Of a DNA stretch of 50,526 bases, positions 1-7,579 are shown piece after piece. The translations under genes were made by a program, and so were the position numbers. The stretch covers positions 1-50,526 of the forward strand of contig CANHDY010000003.1 of NCBI GenBank assembly GCA_947459535.1, written 5' to 3'. The stretch is from Rickettsiales bacterium (GTDB lineage: Bacteria > Pseudomonadota > Alphaproteobacteria > Rickettsiales > SXRF01). Under the pieces are notes generated by a model. It searched no databases and was not told the origin of the DNA. It saw only the letters and a program-made list of their open reading frames with translations. How positions within the stretch are numbered: position 1 is the first letter of the stretch; the number at the start of each line of letters is the position of its first letter.

Positions 1-106
1 AAACCGTGGCTCGGCTCACACCATATAAACGAGCGGCTTCCGACTTGCTTCCACCATTCGCGACGTGCTTGTTAACAAGACGCCTTATATCTTTGCTATA
101 GCTCAT
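1..106 (-). CDS. IS630-type transposase, N-terminal fragment (runs off window edge)
   Basis: Reading leftward from an ATG at 104-106, the frame stays open to base 1 and encodes about 35 residues beginning MSYSKDIRRLVNKHV and continuing with SEAARLYGVSRATV. This is the helix-turn-helix opening typical of IS630/Tc1-like transposases, which bind the element ends. Only the DNA-binding start lies in the window, so I cannot tell whether the transposase is intact. It lies 27 bp downstream of the prepilin-like gene on the same strand. A different Sleeping-Beauty-type HTH protein is possible. Confidence 0.6.
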   Translation of the reverse strand, partial: MSYSKDIRRLVNKHVANGGSKSEAARLYGVSRATV

Positions 107-132
107 CCCCGAACTATAACATGTATAATTAT

Positions 133-801
133 TTATTCAAGTGAGTATATATTATAGGCCTTGATGGGTAATAATACTGCATAAGAGCCGGCTCCAGTTT
201 CAAATGGATCCCCCGTGAGCCAGAAATAATGCCCTGTATTGGTAAAATATCCATTAGTTAAAAGTACATCTTGAGCATTAAAATATAAAACACTCCAAAC
301 AGGCCTGCCCCCATATTGTCCGCCGCCAGTAATTGCTGCTGGAATAGTGGCGTTGATAAATCCTCTCGTCCAAGTCACGGTGCCTAATTTAACATCCCCC
401 ACCATTCCTGCCTGTTGTAACCACCACCATGCCTGCTCAATTTCAAAATTGCCTGTCGGGGAAGTGGAGCTGATATCATCGAAGACGACTGTGTTTCTTA
501 TGAAACCATCTCCATTACCATCTTCTATGCTGCCAGCAACAACCAACGGATAGGGCGATACGGTCGTAGTAAACCCAAGCCTTCCAGCATTTTTGCAATC
601 TCCGGGTAAGCAATTATATTTTAATCGAAACGCCATGATAGCCGTATCGAATTGTTCCGGCTGTTTAATAAGACGGCGGATTTCTGCGCTGGTGATTAAA
701 TCACGCCCGACTAACACCCCACCGATGACAAGGCCAATAACGATCATCACGATGGCAATCTCGATAAGGGTAAAGCCAACGATGAACTTACGATGCTGCA
801 T
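133..801 (-). CDS. Prepilin-type N-terminal methylation domain protein (type IV pilin/pseudopilin-like)
   Basis: A 222-residue protein with a class III signal peptide. A short basic leader (MQHRKFIVG) is followed by FTLIE and a hydrophobic helix at about residues 10-32. Prepilin peptidase would cut after Gly9, leaving Phe as the methylated N-terminus and Glu at +5. The rest is a pseudopilin-like globular domain with paired cysteines in NCLPGDC and an aspartate/glycine segment DGNGDG that resembles a Ca-binding loop. No other pilus or type II secretion genes are nearby, so its partners must be encoded elsewhere. It could be a minor pilin or a pseudopilin. Confidence 0.75.
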   Translation of the reverse strand: MQHRKFIVGFTLIEIAIVMIVIGLVIGGVLVGRDLITSAEIRRLIKQPEQFDTAIMAFRLKYNCLPGDCKNAGRLGFTTTVSPYPLVVAGSIEDGNGDGFIRNTVVFDDISSTSPTGNFEIEQAWWWLQQAGMVGDVKLGTVTWTRGFINATIPAAITGGGQYGGRPVWSVLYFNAQDVLLTNGYFTNTGHYFWLTGDPFETGAGSYAVLLPIKAYNIYSLE

Positions 802-888
802 TTATCAACTTTGCAATCAGTAGATTAATAAATAACCAGGTATTGGTTGCCTACCGAATGGATTGATCACGTGGCTTCCATGCCTGAT

Positions 889-917
889 ATTCTATTAGAA
901 AAGTTTTATTAAGGCAA
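889..917 (-). promoter_or_regulatory. Candidate sigma-70 promoter for the prepilin-like gene
   Basis: On the minus strand TTGCCT (912-917) is followed after exactly 17 bp by TAGAAT (889-894). The start of the prepilin-like gene lies about 85 bp downstream. The -35 box is a moderate match and the -10 box a good one; the surroundings are AT-rich. Confidence 0.35.
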
Positions 918-1338
918 TCTGCAACAAAGTATAAACTTAAAAAACAATGGCTATTCTGAAAAACAAAAGCCATCCTACCCCCCCTCATCGTAAGCGCGCG
1001 CGAACATGTGATGCCACTCAACTATTTTCTGGCCTGATAATTGCATAAATATTAACACCATCTTTGAAACCCTCTGGCAGGAAAATCTATGCAGCTCATA
1101 CAGAACAATCTTTACACTTCTAGTGCATCAATCCTTAGCGGGCGCAGCCACCCACCACGCGCCGCGCTGGGGCGTAGTAATAGATCATCCTAATACCGCT
1201 CTAATAGCCTTGTGCTGCTTGTGTGAGTGGTTCAAACCCAAAATACCGCCCCAAATTAGCATCAGGGGACTTGAGTAATTTTCCCACCCCTTGTAAAGTC
1301 TCAAGAAATTGCATTAGGCGGTTCGAACTTTTTCCGCG

Positions 1339-1376
1339 CTGGTGCACCAGGCTTCGCCCTTACGGGCTACGCCTGG
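1339..1376. repeat. Palindromic repeat-like segment
   Basis: A perfect 12-nt palindrome CTGGTGCACCAG (1339-1350) runs into an imperfect hairpin in which CCAGGC-TTC-GCCC (1347-1359) faces GGGC-TAC-GCCTGG (1364-1376) across a TTAC loop. It resembles the small GC-rich palindromes elsewhere in the window, though the sequence is different. Confidence 0.5.
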
Positions 1377-1457
1377 CTTACGCCACCGTAACTCCTCCGA
1401 AGCTTTAGCGAAGGTGGAACGGTGAATTTTATTCGGTGAATTTTATAAGGGACAGAA

Positions 1458-1646
1458 ATGTACAAAGATGAAATCGAAGAGATTATCAAAGACGCTGAAA
1501 AATCTCTTAACCCCAAACCTTCAGAAAACAGGCAAGGATTGTATATTGCAATATTTATTATGGGAATGCTTGTCGGGGTGCTACTCGCTGGTTATGCAAT
1601 TAATGAATCTAAAAATTCTACTTATCGCGAAGACCTTCTATATTGA
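1458..1646 (+). CDS. Small single-span membrane protein, unknown function
   Basis: 62 residues preceded by AAGGGA at a good distance from the ATG. The first 25 residues are charged (KDEIEEIIKDAEKSL). They are followed by one hydrophobic helix at about residues 28-48 with small-residue spacing (GMLVGVLLAG) and a short polar tail. The family is not recognised. An overlapping longer frame in another register has no comparable organisation. It could be spurious because it sits in a gene-poor region. Confidence 0.4.
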   Translation: MYKDEIEEIIKDAEKSLNPKPSENRQGLYIAIFIMGMLVGVLLAGYAINESKNSTYREDLLY

Positions 1647-1751
1647 ACAAACTAAAAGCATACGGTGCGGTCTTAATATTATTTTTACAATCAGTGCGAT
1701 GTTTAAGTACAATAATCTCACTACAAGCTTTTTCACACTACAATTGAAGCA

Positions 1752-1790
1752 TTGAAACAGGCATCAAATGATGCTATTATCGTGCCTGTT
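1752..1790 (+). promoter_or_regulatory. vapBC promoter with overlapping operator palindrome
   Basis: TTGAAA (1752-1757) and TATTAT (1775-1780) are separated by exactly 17 bp. A perfect 8-bp inverted repeat AACAGGCA (1756-1763) / TGCCTGTT (1783-1790) brackets the -10 box, with a smaller palindrome GCATC-AAAT-GATGC inside. This layout fits autorepression by a VapBC complex. The first gene starts at 1807. Confidence 0.65.
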
Positions 1791-1806
1791 AAGTTGAGAG
1801 AGTGGT

Positions 1807-2004
1807 ATGCGGACGACGATAGCGCTGGATGATGAGCTGGTGGCCAAGGCGCAGGCCTTTACCGGGCTTAAAGAAAAATCTTCCTTAATCCACGAGGCAT
1901 TAAAAGCGCTGGTTGCGCGTGAGAGCGCGCGGCGGCTGGCGCTGCTTGGTGGCAGTGCGCCGGCACTGAAAGCACCGCGGCGGCGGCGCTCTAAAGCGCG
2001 ATGA
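1807..2004 (+). CDS. vapB: VapB-family antitoxin
   Basis: 65 residues. The start MRTTIALDDELVAKAQ is the beta-strand plus helix of the ribbon-helix-helix/VapB type, and KSSLIHEALKALVARE is the second helix. The basic C-terminal tail (PRRRRSKAR) would be the toxin-neutralising part. Antitoxins of this class bind their own promoter and inhibit a PIN-domain toxin. The stop overlaps the vapC start by 4 bp (ATGA), giving translational coupling. The start is supported by a purine-rich GAGAG upstream and by the promoter at 1752. Confidence 0.85.
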   Translation: MRTTIALDDELVAKAQAFTGLKEKSSLIHEALKALVARESARRLALLGGSAPALKAPRRRRSKAR

Positions 2005-2369
2005 TTCTGGTGGATACCTCCATCTGGGTCGATCACCTACGCCGCGGTGACGAAAAACTTGCTGCGCTGCTGAATGATGGGCTGGTGCTGCTTCATTGTT
2101 TTGTTATTGGCGAGCTGGCTCTAGGTAATTTACCGCGACGCAAGCAAGTTTTAGATTCATTGCAAGATTTGCCATTAGCGAACCAAGCCAGTGATGCAGA
2201 AGTGTTTGATTTTATCAATCGCCACGCCTTGCCCGGTCTGGGCATTGGTTATGTGGATGCTCATCTGCTTGCAGCGGCGCGGTTAAACGGCGTGCGGCTA
2301 TGGACAAGGGATAAGCGCCTGCGCGAGGCGGCCATTAAGCTGGGACTTGCCTATGGGGAGGGGGTGTGA
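2001..2369 (+). CDS. vapC: VapC-family PIN-domain ribonuclease toxin
   Basis: 122 residues with the complete PIN acidic set: Asp5 in ILVDTSIWVDH, Glu38 in VIGELALG, Asp86 in GYVDAHLL and Asp104 in WTRDKRL. VapC toxins are Mg-dependent endoribonucleases that cleave tRNA or rRNA and are held inactive by VapB. Length and motif spacing are normal, so it looks functional. Its stop overlaps the start of the phosphatase gene by one base (TGATG). Confidence 0.88.
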   Translation: MILVDTSIWVDHLRRGDEKLAALLNDGLVLLHCFVIGELALGNLPRRKQVLDSLQDLPLANQASDAEVFDFINRHALPGLGIGYVDAHLLAAARLNGVRLWTRDKRLREAAIKLGLAYGEGV

Positions 2370-3523
2370 TGCGGCTTGGTTTGGCAGTATTGCTGCTGCT
2401 TTTTTCTGCGCAGCAGGCGGCGGCGAAATCGGCGATTTTTTTTCATCCCGATGGCATGGGGGTGAATAGCTGGCAGGCGATGCGCTACCAGACGGTGGGT
2501 GCGCAGGGGGCGCTGAATTGGGACAAGGTGACGCATATGGGCGTGTATGTCGGCACGATGGAAGACAGCCTCGTTGCCAGCTCCCACGGCGCGGCGACCA
2601 CCCATGCGTATGGTGTGAAGGTGCCGCGCGACAGTTTTGGCATCAGTCGCGGGCATCCGATTCGTTCCGCTAGCGGATTTGATGGCAGCATCACTCAGCA
2701 GGCGCGTGCCAGAGGGCTGAAAACCGCACTGGTTAATTCCGGCAGCATCATGGAGCCGGGTACGGCGGCGTTTGTGGCGCGCGCAAAAAATCGCAAAGAT
2801 CATGATGATATTGCCGATCAGGTGACCCGAAGCGGTGTGGATGTGATTCTCTCCGGCGGTGAGCGCCATTTGCTGCCAGAGGGTGTGCGTGGTCGTCATG
2901 GTATTGGTACGCGGGGCGATGGCCGCAACCTGATCGAGGAAGCACAAAAGCTTGGCTACCATGTGGTGTATACGCGCGAGGAACTTAATGAAGCGGTGAA
3001 GGCCAGGCCTGCGAAGCTGCTCGGTGTGTTTGCCGAGGAGCATAGCTTTTTTGACAAAGATGAAAGCCGGCCAACTTACCTTGAAAGCGCGCCGACCATT
3101 GCCGAGATGATGCAGGCGGCAATCACGCTCTTTAAAGGGCATGATTTTCTGATGGTGGCGGAAGAAGAGGGCACGGATAATTTTGCTAATGAGGGACGGC
3201 CGCAGGCGGTGATGGAAGCGGCGCGGCGCGCGGATGAGGCGATTGGCGTGATGCTGCGGGCGGCTGAGCAAGACCGTGGATTGTTGCTGCTGACGGTGTC
3301 GGACAGCGATGCGGGCGGCCTTCAGCTGCAAGCGGACGAGGATGGCGGCGTGCTGCTGCGACCTGTCGGCCGCGCGGATTATGCGGGCGGCATTCTTGCC
3401 CGCAGCAACCGGGTGCTGCCTGCGGTGGTGGATAATACCGCGATTTTTTCGCTGCTTGCCTGCCACCTGTTTGCTGTGTGCGGTAAACCGCAATCATCTA
3501 TCGGTGTGGTTGAACTAATCTGA
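2369..3523 (+). CDS. Secreted alkaline phosphatase family protein
   Basis: 384 residues from the ATG at 2369 (a GTG one codon earlier is possible). Residues 1-19 form a signal peptide (MRLGLAVLLLLFSAQQAAA). HPDGMG carries the first metal aspartate, and SLVASSHGAATTHAYG occupies the place of the nucleophile serine segment. EEEGTDNFANE and TVSDSDAGG correspond to the metal-ligand blocks of an alkaline phosphatase subfamily in which the DH of E. coli PhoA is replaced by DS. It ends after VVDNTAIF, as this subfamily does, and is rather short. It would release phosphate in the periplasm. The start overlaps vapC, so it is probably read from the same message. Confidence 0.75.
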   Translation: MRLGLAVLLLLFSAQQAAAKSAIFFHPDGMGVNSWQAMRYQTVGAQGALNWDKVTHMGVYVGTMEDSLVASSHGAATTHAYGVKVPRDSFGISRGHPIRSASGFDGSITQQARARGLKTALVNSGSIMEPGTAAFVARAKNRKDHDDIADQVTRSGVDVILSGGERHLLPEGVRGRHGIGTRGDGRNLIEEAQKLGYHVVYTREELNEAVKARPAKLLGVFAEEHSFFDKDESRPTYLESAPTIAEMMQAAITLFKGHDFLMVAEEEGTDNFANEGRPQAVMEAARRADEAIGVMLRAAEQDRGLLLLTVSDSDAGGLQLQADEDGGVLLRPVGRADYAGGILARSNRVLPAVVDNTAIFSLLACHLFAVCGKPQSSIGVVELI

Positions 3524-3601
3524 GTTGATTAGTCTACTTTTATACGCAGCCGTATGAGGCGCTTCTATCTATGTGGCTGTAAATAATTGCCAATCCTTTA
3601 A

Positions 3602-3651
3602 TTGACAGCGCCCTGCTTCAGGCATAAACTTATAGTTGTTATTCTAACTAT
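3602..3651 (+). promoter_or_regulatory. Promoter and candidate autoregulatory operator of the TetR-type gene
   Basis: TTGACA (3602-3607) and TAAACT (3625-3630) are 17 bp apart. Immediately after the -10 box is the inverted repeat ATAGTT-8 nt-AACTAT (3632-3651), which would cover the transcription start. TetR-family proteins usually bind such palindromes over their own promoter. The layout supports the ATG at 3671 as the start rather than an upstream TTG that falls in the -35 box. Confidence 0.55.
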
Positions 3652-3670
3652 TTATTTTTGCGGGTATGAT

Positions 3671-4303
3671 ATGCGGGTGGGCAGTTCGGCATTGCTGCGC
3701 CGCGGGGCGCAGGCAAAATATACGGCAATTTTACGCGCAGCCAGCCGACTTTTTCTCAGGCATGGCTACACGCGCACCAGCATGGATGCGGTGGCGAAGG
3801 AAGCTGACGTTTCCAAGCAGACTGTTTATAGCTATTTCAAAAATAAAGATGAGCTATTCTGCCGGATGATTGAGGAGGAGTGCGCGCGTCACACGCCGCC
3901 AGACTCAATGCTCGAAGATGCGGCGCTCAGTATGGAAAACGCACTGTTTAAAATCGGTATGGGCTTTATTGATATGATCAGCAGCCCGCGCGGCCTTGCG
4001 ATTCACCGGCTGGTGATGGCCGAGGTGGAGCGCCACCCCCGCGTGGCCAAGCTGTTTTACGATTCCGGTCCGCTGCAGATGCAGGGATTGCTGGTACGTT
4101 ATCTGAACCGGCAGGTGCAGCTGGGAGCGTTGGTGATTGACGACATTGAGCGCGCCGCTTCAGATTTTTTTGCATTGGTGAAAGGGCGCTATCATCTGCG
4201 GATGCAGCTGCGCGTTAAACCACTGCCCACCAGCAGAGATATAGAAAAGCATCTGCATGATACGGTGCAGGTGTTTTTGAAGATTTACGGCAGTAAAAAT
4301 TAG
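3671..4303 (+). CDS. TetR/AcrR-family transcriptional regulator
   Basis: 210 residues. After a basic start, residues about 10-60 are the TetR DNA-binding domain: YTAILRAASRLFLRHGYTRTSMDAVAKEADVSKQTVYSYFKNKDELF, split here by its helix-turn-helix around DAVAKEADVSKQTVYSYF. The C-terminal half (GLAIHRLVMAEVERHP...LVKGRYHLRMQL) resembles the TetR_C_7/AefR-like ligand domain. The ligand is unknown and no efflux pump is adjacent; the next gene is convergent. Self-repression through the palindrome at 3632-3651 is likely. Confidence 0.85.
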   Translation: MRVGSSALLRRGAQAKYTAILRAASRLFLRHGYTRTSMDAVAKEADVSKQTVYSYFKNKDELFCRMIEEECARHTPPDSMLEDAALSMENALFKIGMGFIDMISSPRGLAIHRLVMAEVERHPRVAKLFYDSGPLQMQGLLVRYLNRQVQLGALVIDDIERAASDFFALVKGRYHLRMQLRVKPLPTSRDIEKHLHDTVQVFLKIYGSKN

Positions 4304-4327
4304 ACCTGGCGTGAATATCCGCACGGT

Positions 4328-4750
4328 CTAGTAAAGATGGCGCTTCAGCAAATCGCGAAGCGTGACCAATTCCTGGCGAACCACTGTCAGCTGGTTGAGT
4401 TTCTTTTCACCAATACCGCCAGATGCGCTGCTCGTGGCTGAAATTTCTGCCGCATCTTTACCGATGGCTTTGCGCGCTCCCTCAATGGTGTAGCCCTGAT
4501 GATAAAGCAGATCCTTGATGGTGGCAATCAGCGCTACATCCTGCGGGCGATAATAGCGCCGGCTGCCGCGCATTTTAAGTGGCTTGATTTGCGGAAACCG
4601 TGTTTCCCAGAAACGCAGCACATGCTGCGGTACACCCAGAGAGTCTGCCACTTCGCTGATCGTGCGAAAAGCTTGCGCCGATTTCTCAACTCCGGCGCGT
4701 GGCGCGCCAGTTTCTTCGAGTAATAGTTCGGGCGGGCTTGCTGGGTTCAC
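4328..4750 (-). CDS. MerR-family transcriptional regulator next to ihfA
   Basis: 140 residues. A MerR-type winged helix lies at about residues 28-97: [20 protein letters not shown], then [19 protein letters not shown] and [17 protein letters not shown]. The C-terminus is a short coiled-coil-like helix ([19 protein letters not shown]) without a cysteine metal-sensing site. This is the short MerR protein found beside ihfA in many alphaproteobacteria. Its regulon is not evident. It is the last gene of the minus-strand run. Confidence 0.85.
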   Translation of the reverse strand: MNPASPPELLLEETGAPRAGVEKSAQAFRTISEVADSLGVPQHVLRFWETRFPQIKPLKMRGSRRYYRPQDVALIATIKDLLYHQGYTIEGARKAIGKDAAEISATSSASGGIGEKKLNQLTVVRQELVTLRDLLKRHLY

Positions 4751-4792
4751 AGATTGGCGCTCCTTATGCCCTCAGCATGGACTCAGGAAGGG

Positions 4793-5134
4793 TTAAAGAC
4801 CCTGCTTGGCCAGCTGCTCGTTCACCTTGGCTTTTAAAAGGTTTGAAGCATTGAATGAGAGCACGGTACGCGCCGTGATAGGCACTTCCACGCCGGTTTT
4901 CGGATTGCGACCCATGCGCTGCTTTTTGTGGCGCAGGTTGAACGTGCCAAACGACGAGAGCTTCACGCTATCGCCCTGTTCCAGTGCGGTGCAGATTTCC
5001 TCGATCACCGAATCAACAAGTGCATTGCACTCCTGCAGCGACAGGCCAATTTGTTTATAGATGGCATTGCTGAGGTCAGCGCGGGTGAGAGTTTTACCTT
5101 CGTCGGTGATGATATCGGTCATGGCAGGGCTCAT
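4793..5134 (-). CDS. ihfA: Integration host factor alpha subunit
   Basis: 113 residues (109 from Met5, the likelier start MTDIITDEGKTLTR). It is a full HU/IHF fold: helical dimerisation start (LSNAIYKQIGLSLQECNALVDSVIEEI), the SFGTFNLRHKKQR saddle strand, and the DNA-contacting arm with GRNPKTGVEVPI. IHF bends DNA at specific sites, which matters for sigma-54 promoters such as the flagellar ones in this window. It lies between fabH and the MerR gene as usual in alphaproteobacteria. Confidence 0.93.
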   Translation of the reverse strand: MSPAMTDIITDEGKTLTRADLSNAIYKQIGLSLQECNALVDSVIEEICTALEQGDSVKLSSFGTFNLRHKKQRMGRNPKTGVEVPITARTVLSFNASNLLKAKVNEQLAKQGL

Positions 5135-5187
5135 TGTTTGATGATGAATGGCACCAGTATAGCGTTTTTTAGAATAAAATCAAGTAT

Positions 5188-6147
5188 CTACCAGCGAAGC
5201 AGCGCGCAGCCCCAGGTAAAGCCCGCGCCCATGGCCGGGCAGGCGATAAGCTGGCCGGGCTTCAGGCGGCCATCCTTGGCCGCCACATGCAGCGCCAGCG
5301 GGATGGAAGCCGCCGAGGTATTGGCGTGCAGGGGCACGGTGGAAATCAGCTTTTCGGGGGGTAGTCCAAGCTTTTCGCCGACACTGGCCAGAATACGCTG
5401 GTTGGCCTGATGCGGGGCGATCCAGTCAATATCACTGGCTGTAAGCCCGTTTTCTGAAAGCACCGCGAGTGTTGCTTCCGGCATTTTGGCCACGGCATGG
5501 CGATAAACCTCTTTGCCGGCCATGGAAAGCACGCCCGCTTTCTGATTGGTGGCGACACCACCGCTGGTTATCAGCATGGAACCAAACGCGCCATCGGAAT
5601 AGATGCGCGAGCCGATAATGCCGCGATTCTCCCCCTCGCGTGCTTCCAGCAGCACCGCCGCTGCGCCATCGCCAAACAGGATGCAGGTGGTGCGATCCTG
5701 CCAGTCGATAATGCGCGAGAAAATTTCTGCGCCGATGACCAGCGCGCGATTGGCCTGTGCGTTTTTCAACATGGCATCGGCGACACTGAGCGCATAGACA
5801 AAGCCGCTGCAGGCGGCATTCAGATCAAACGCAGCGCCTGCTTTCATGCCAAGCTTGTGCTGCACTTTCGTGGCGGTTGCGGGCAGGGTATCGTCCGGTG
5901 TGGCGGTGGCGACGATGATGAGGTCAACCGATTCTGCCCCTACGCCAGCACGCTCCAGAGCTTGCTTCGCGGCGTGGGCTGCGAGGTCGGAGGTGAGCTC
6001 ATTGTCTGCTGCCAGGTGGCGCTGGCGGATGCCAGTGCGCTCAACGATCCACTCATCGCTCGTGTCGACCAGCTTTGCCAGCTCATGGTTGGTCATCACG
6101 CGCTGGGGTAAATAGGCGCCTGTGGAAAGAATGATACTACGGCGCAT
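5188..6147 (-). CDS. fabH: 3-oxoacyl-ACP synthase III (FabH)
   Basis: About 319 residues. It condenses acetyl-CoA with malonyl-ACP to start fatty acid synthesis. The catalytic cysteine is in NAACSGFVYAL (about residue 113), the histidine in APHQANQRI, and the asparagine in LHANTSAAS, so the Cys-His-Asn triad is complete. The glycine-rich GDGAAAVLLE and the C-terminal GAGFTWGCALLRW are typical. The ATG (6145-6147) shares one base with the plsX stop (TGATG), so the two are translationally coupled. A TTG one codon upstream is less likely. Confidence 0.95.
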   Translation of the reverse strand: MRRSIILSTGAYLPQRVMTNHELAKLVDTSDEWIVERTGIRQRHLAADNELTSDLAAHAAKQALERAGVGAESVDLIIVATATPDDTLPATATKVQHKLGMKAGAAFDLNAACSGFVYALSVADAMLKNAQANRALVIGAEIFSRIIDWQDRTTCILFGDGAAAVLLEAREGENRGIIGSRIYSDGAFGSMLITSGGVATNQKAGVLSMAGKEVYRHAVAKMPEATLAVLSENGLTASDIDWIAPHQANQRILASVGEKLGLPPEKLISTVPLHANTSAASIPLALHVAAKDGRLKPGQLIACPAMGAGFTWGCALLRW

Positions 6148-7220
6148 CAATCCGCCTCGCCTTCCAGCGCATCCAGCGGCACACCGGGCATGGCCGGCGG
6201 TGTCGAGAGCTTGATTTCCTGCATGATGCGCTGGTTGATATGGTGGGCAACCAGCTCAATTGCTACACTCACGGCGTTGCAAAATCCTTTCGCGTCGGCA
6301 CCGCCATGGCTTTTCACCGCAATGCCACCAAGGCCAAGGAACATCGCGCCGTTGCGCTTGCGGTCATCCAGCTTGTCTTTCACCACGCCCAGCGCACCGG
6401 CTGCCATCAGCCCGCCTAGGCGCGCCGGAATTGAGCTTGAGAAAGCCTCGCGCATGTAGGTGCGGATCAGACGGGCAGCGCCTTCTGCTGTTTTCAGGGC
6501 GACATTGCCGGTGAAACCATCCGTCACCACGACATCCACCGTACCCATCGCAATATCATTGCCTTCGACAAAGCCATGGAAATTCAAATCCAGACCGGAT
6601 GATTCAATCAGTCTGCGCGCATCTTTCACTTCGTCGCGGCCTTTCAGGTCTTCCGAGCCAACATTCAGCAGCCCGATTTTGGGTCTGGAAAGTCCGAGCA
6701 CCGCGCGCGCATACGCATCGCCCATCACGGCGAAGCGAAATAGATCCTGCGCGTCACATTCAACATTGGCTCCCAGATCCAGCATCACACACTCGCCTTT
6801 GAGTGTTGGGAAAAGTGCTGCAATTGCCGGGCGCGATACGCCGGGGAGTGTGCGCAGAATGAGTTTGGACATGGCCATGAGTGCGCCGGTATTGCCCGCG
6901 GAAACCACTGCGCAGGCTTTTTCTTCTTTCACCGACTCAATGGCCAGCCACATGCTGGATTTTCGGCCGCGACGCACCGCGACGGATGGCTTATCATCAC
7001 CCGCAATAACCTCTTCGGTATGCACAATCTCACAATGCTTGGCCAGCTGGCCGAGATCAGCAAGCAGCGGCTCTAAGATATAGCGATTGCCAAACAGAAG
7101 AAAACGGCTGCCGGGGTGGCGAATAAGCGCCAGCTGGGCGCCTTTGAGCACGGCGTGCGGGGCATGATCACCGCCCATCGCATCCAGCGCAATCGGGAGT
7201 CTCAGTTTACTTGCAGCCAT
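6147..7220 (-). CDS. plsX: Phosphate acyltransferase PlsX
   Basis: 357 residues, normal length. It makes acyl-phosphate from acyl-ACP for phosphatidic acid synthesis at the membrane. Diagnostic segments are IALDAMGGDHAPHAVLKGA, VSAGNTGALMA, VTDGFTGNVALKTAEG, GLGGIAVKSHGGAD and NQRIMQEI. It sits between rpmF and fabH, the conserved order. Its ATG directly abuts the 100-bp palindromic element at 7221-7320, which leaves no normal ribosome site, so its translation may depend on that element's fold or on coupling. Confidence 0.95.
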   Translation of the reverse strand: MAASKLRLPIALDAMGGDHAPHAVLKGAQLALIRHPGSRFLLFGNRYILEPLLADLGQLAKHCEIVHTEEVIAGDDKPSVAVRRGRKSSMWLAIESVKEEKACAVVSAGNTGALMAMSKLILRTLPGVSRPAIAALFPTLKGECVMLDLGANVECDAQDLFRFAVMGDAYARAVLGLSRPKIGLLNVGSEDLKGRDEVKDARRLIESSGLDLNFHGFVEGNDIAMGTVDVVVTDGFTGNVALKTAEGAARLIRTYMREAFSSSIPARLGGLMAAGALGVVKDKLDDRKRNGAMFLGLGGIAVKSHGGADAKGFCNAVSVAIELVAHHINQRIMQEIKLSTPPAMPGVPLDALEGEAD

Positions 7221-7320
7221 GTGGATTCGTGGTTGTCGTGGTTATCGTATTGATCGTGATTATCGTAGCTATAGCGTTTCAGGATAATCTCGACAACCAC
7301 GAATCACGACAATCACGTGG
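7221..7320. repeat. 100-bp palindromic element filling the rpmF-plsX gap
   Basis: GATTCGTGGTTGTCG (7224-7238) is matched by its exact reverse complement at 7291-7305, and both arms contain near-repeats of CGTGGTTATCGT. The element occupies the whole space between the rpmF stop (7321-7323) and the plsX ATG (7220), so transcripts through the operon would carry a long hairpin there. Confidence 0.75.
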
Positions 7321-7503
7321 TTAGCGGTTCACCTTAGACTTCGTGACCTGACGGCCTTTGTAGTAACCATCGGGCGAAACATGATGGGGGCGCTTGAGTT
7401 CGCCGGTGGTTTTATCTTCCACCACAGTTACTTTATCGAGCGCGTGGTGCGAGCGGCGCATGTTGCGGGCGCTGGGGGTCTTTTTTCGCTTGGGTACAGC
7501 CAT
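7321..7503 (-). CDS. rpmF: 50S ribosomal protein L32
   Basis: 60 residues beginning [20 protein letters not shown], the universal L32 start. [11 protein letters not shown] closes the protein as in alphaproteobacterial L32, which lacks the zinc cysteines of some other bacteria. The start at 7503 is chosen because MAVPK is the family N-terminus; an ATG two codons upstream exists. It is first in the rpmF-plsX-fabH-ihfA-merR run. Confidence 0.95.
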   Translation of the reverse strand: MAVPKRKKTPSARNMRRSHHALDKVTVVEDKTTGELKRPHHVSPDGYYKGRQVTKSKVNR

Positions 7504-7579
7504 GGTCAAACATCCTTATTTTTTTGTGAGGGAGCCTTATACAGCAAGAACCGCTGGCTTGGAAAGCAGTTTTTTAAGC

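Larger units (their letters stand above)
802..1457. other. Gene-poor 656 bp intergenic stretch
   Basis: No convincing coding frame: the short frames here lack ribosome sites and look like chance. The left half is AT-rich. Around 947-973 there is a 6-bp inverted repeat (ATGGCT/AGCCAT) followed on the minus strand by a T-rich run, a weak terminator candidate. The right half carries the palindromic segment at 1339-1376 and a near-duplicate of GGTGAATTTTAT at about 1420-1445. I found no tRNA, tmRNA or RNase P signature. Confidence 0.5.

Noticed and set aside
1225..1250. tRNA T-arm-like GGTTCAAACCC
   Set aside because: The flanking bases do not form the T stem and no acceptor, D or anticodon arms can be drawn.
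1468..1755. 95-residue frame overlapping the small membrane protein
   Set aside because: It has no ribosome site, shows no organised hydrophobic or charged pattern, and runs into the vapBC promoter.
2351..3493. 380-residue minus-strand frame opposite the alkaline phosphatase gene
   Set aside because: His/Arg-rich shadow of a well-supported signal-peptide-bearing gene on the plus strand.
3602..3670. Upstream TTG start extending the TetR-type protein by 23 residues
   Set aside because: The TTG coincides with a -35 box and the added residues cover promoter and operator; the ATG at 3671 begins the normal family N-terminus.
7221..7320. CRISPR-like reading of the repeated CGTGGTTATCGT units
   Set aside because: The units are too short and have no spacers; the arrangement is an inverted repeat, not regularly spaced direct repeats.
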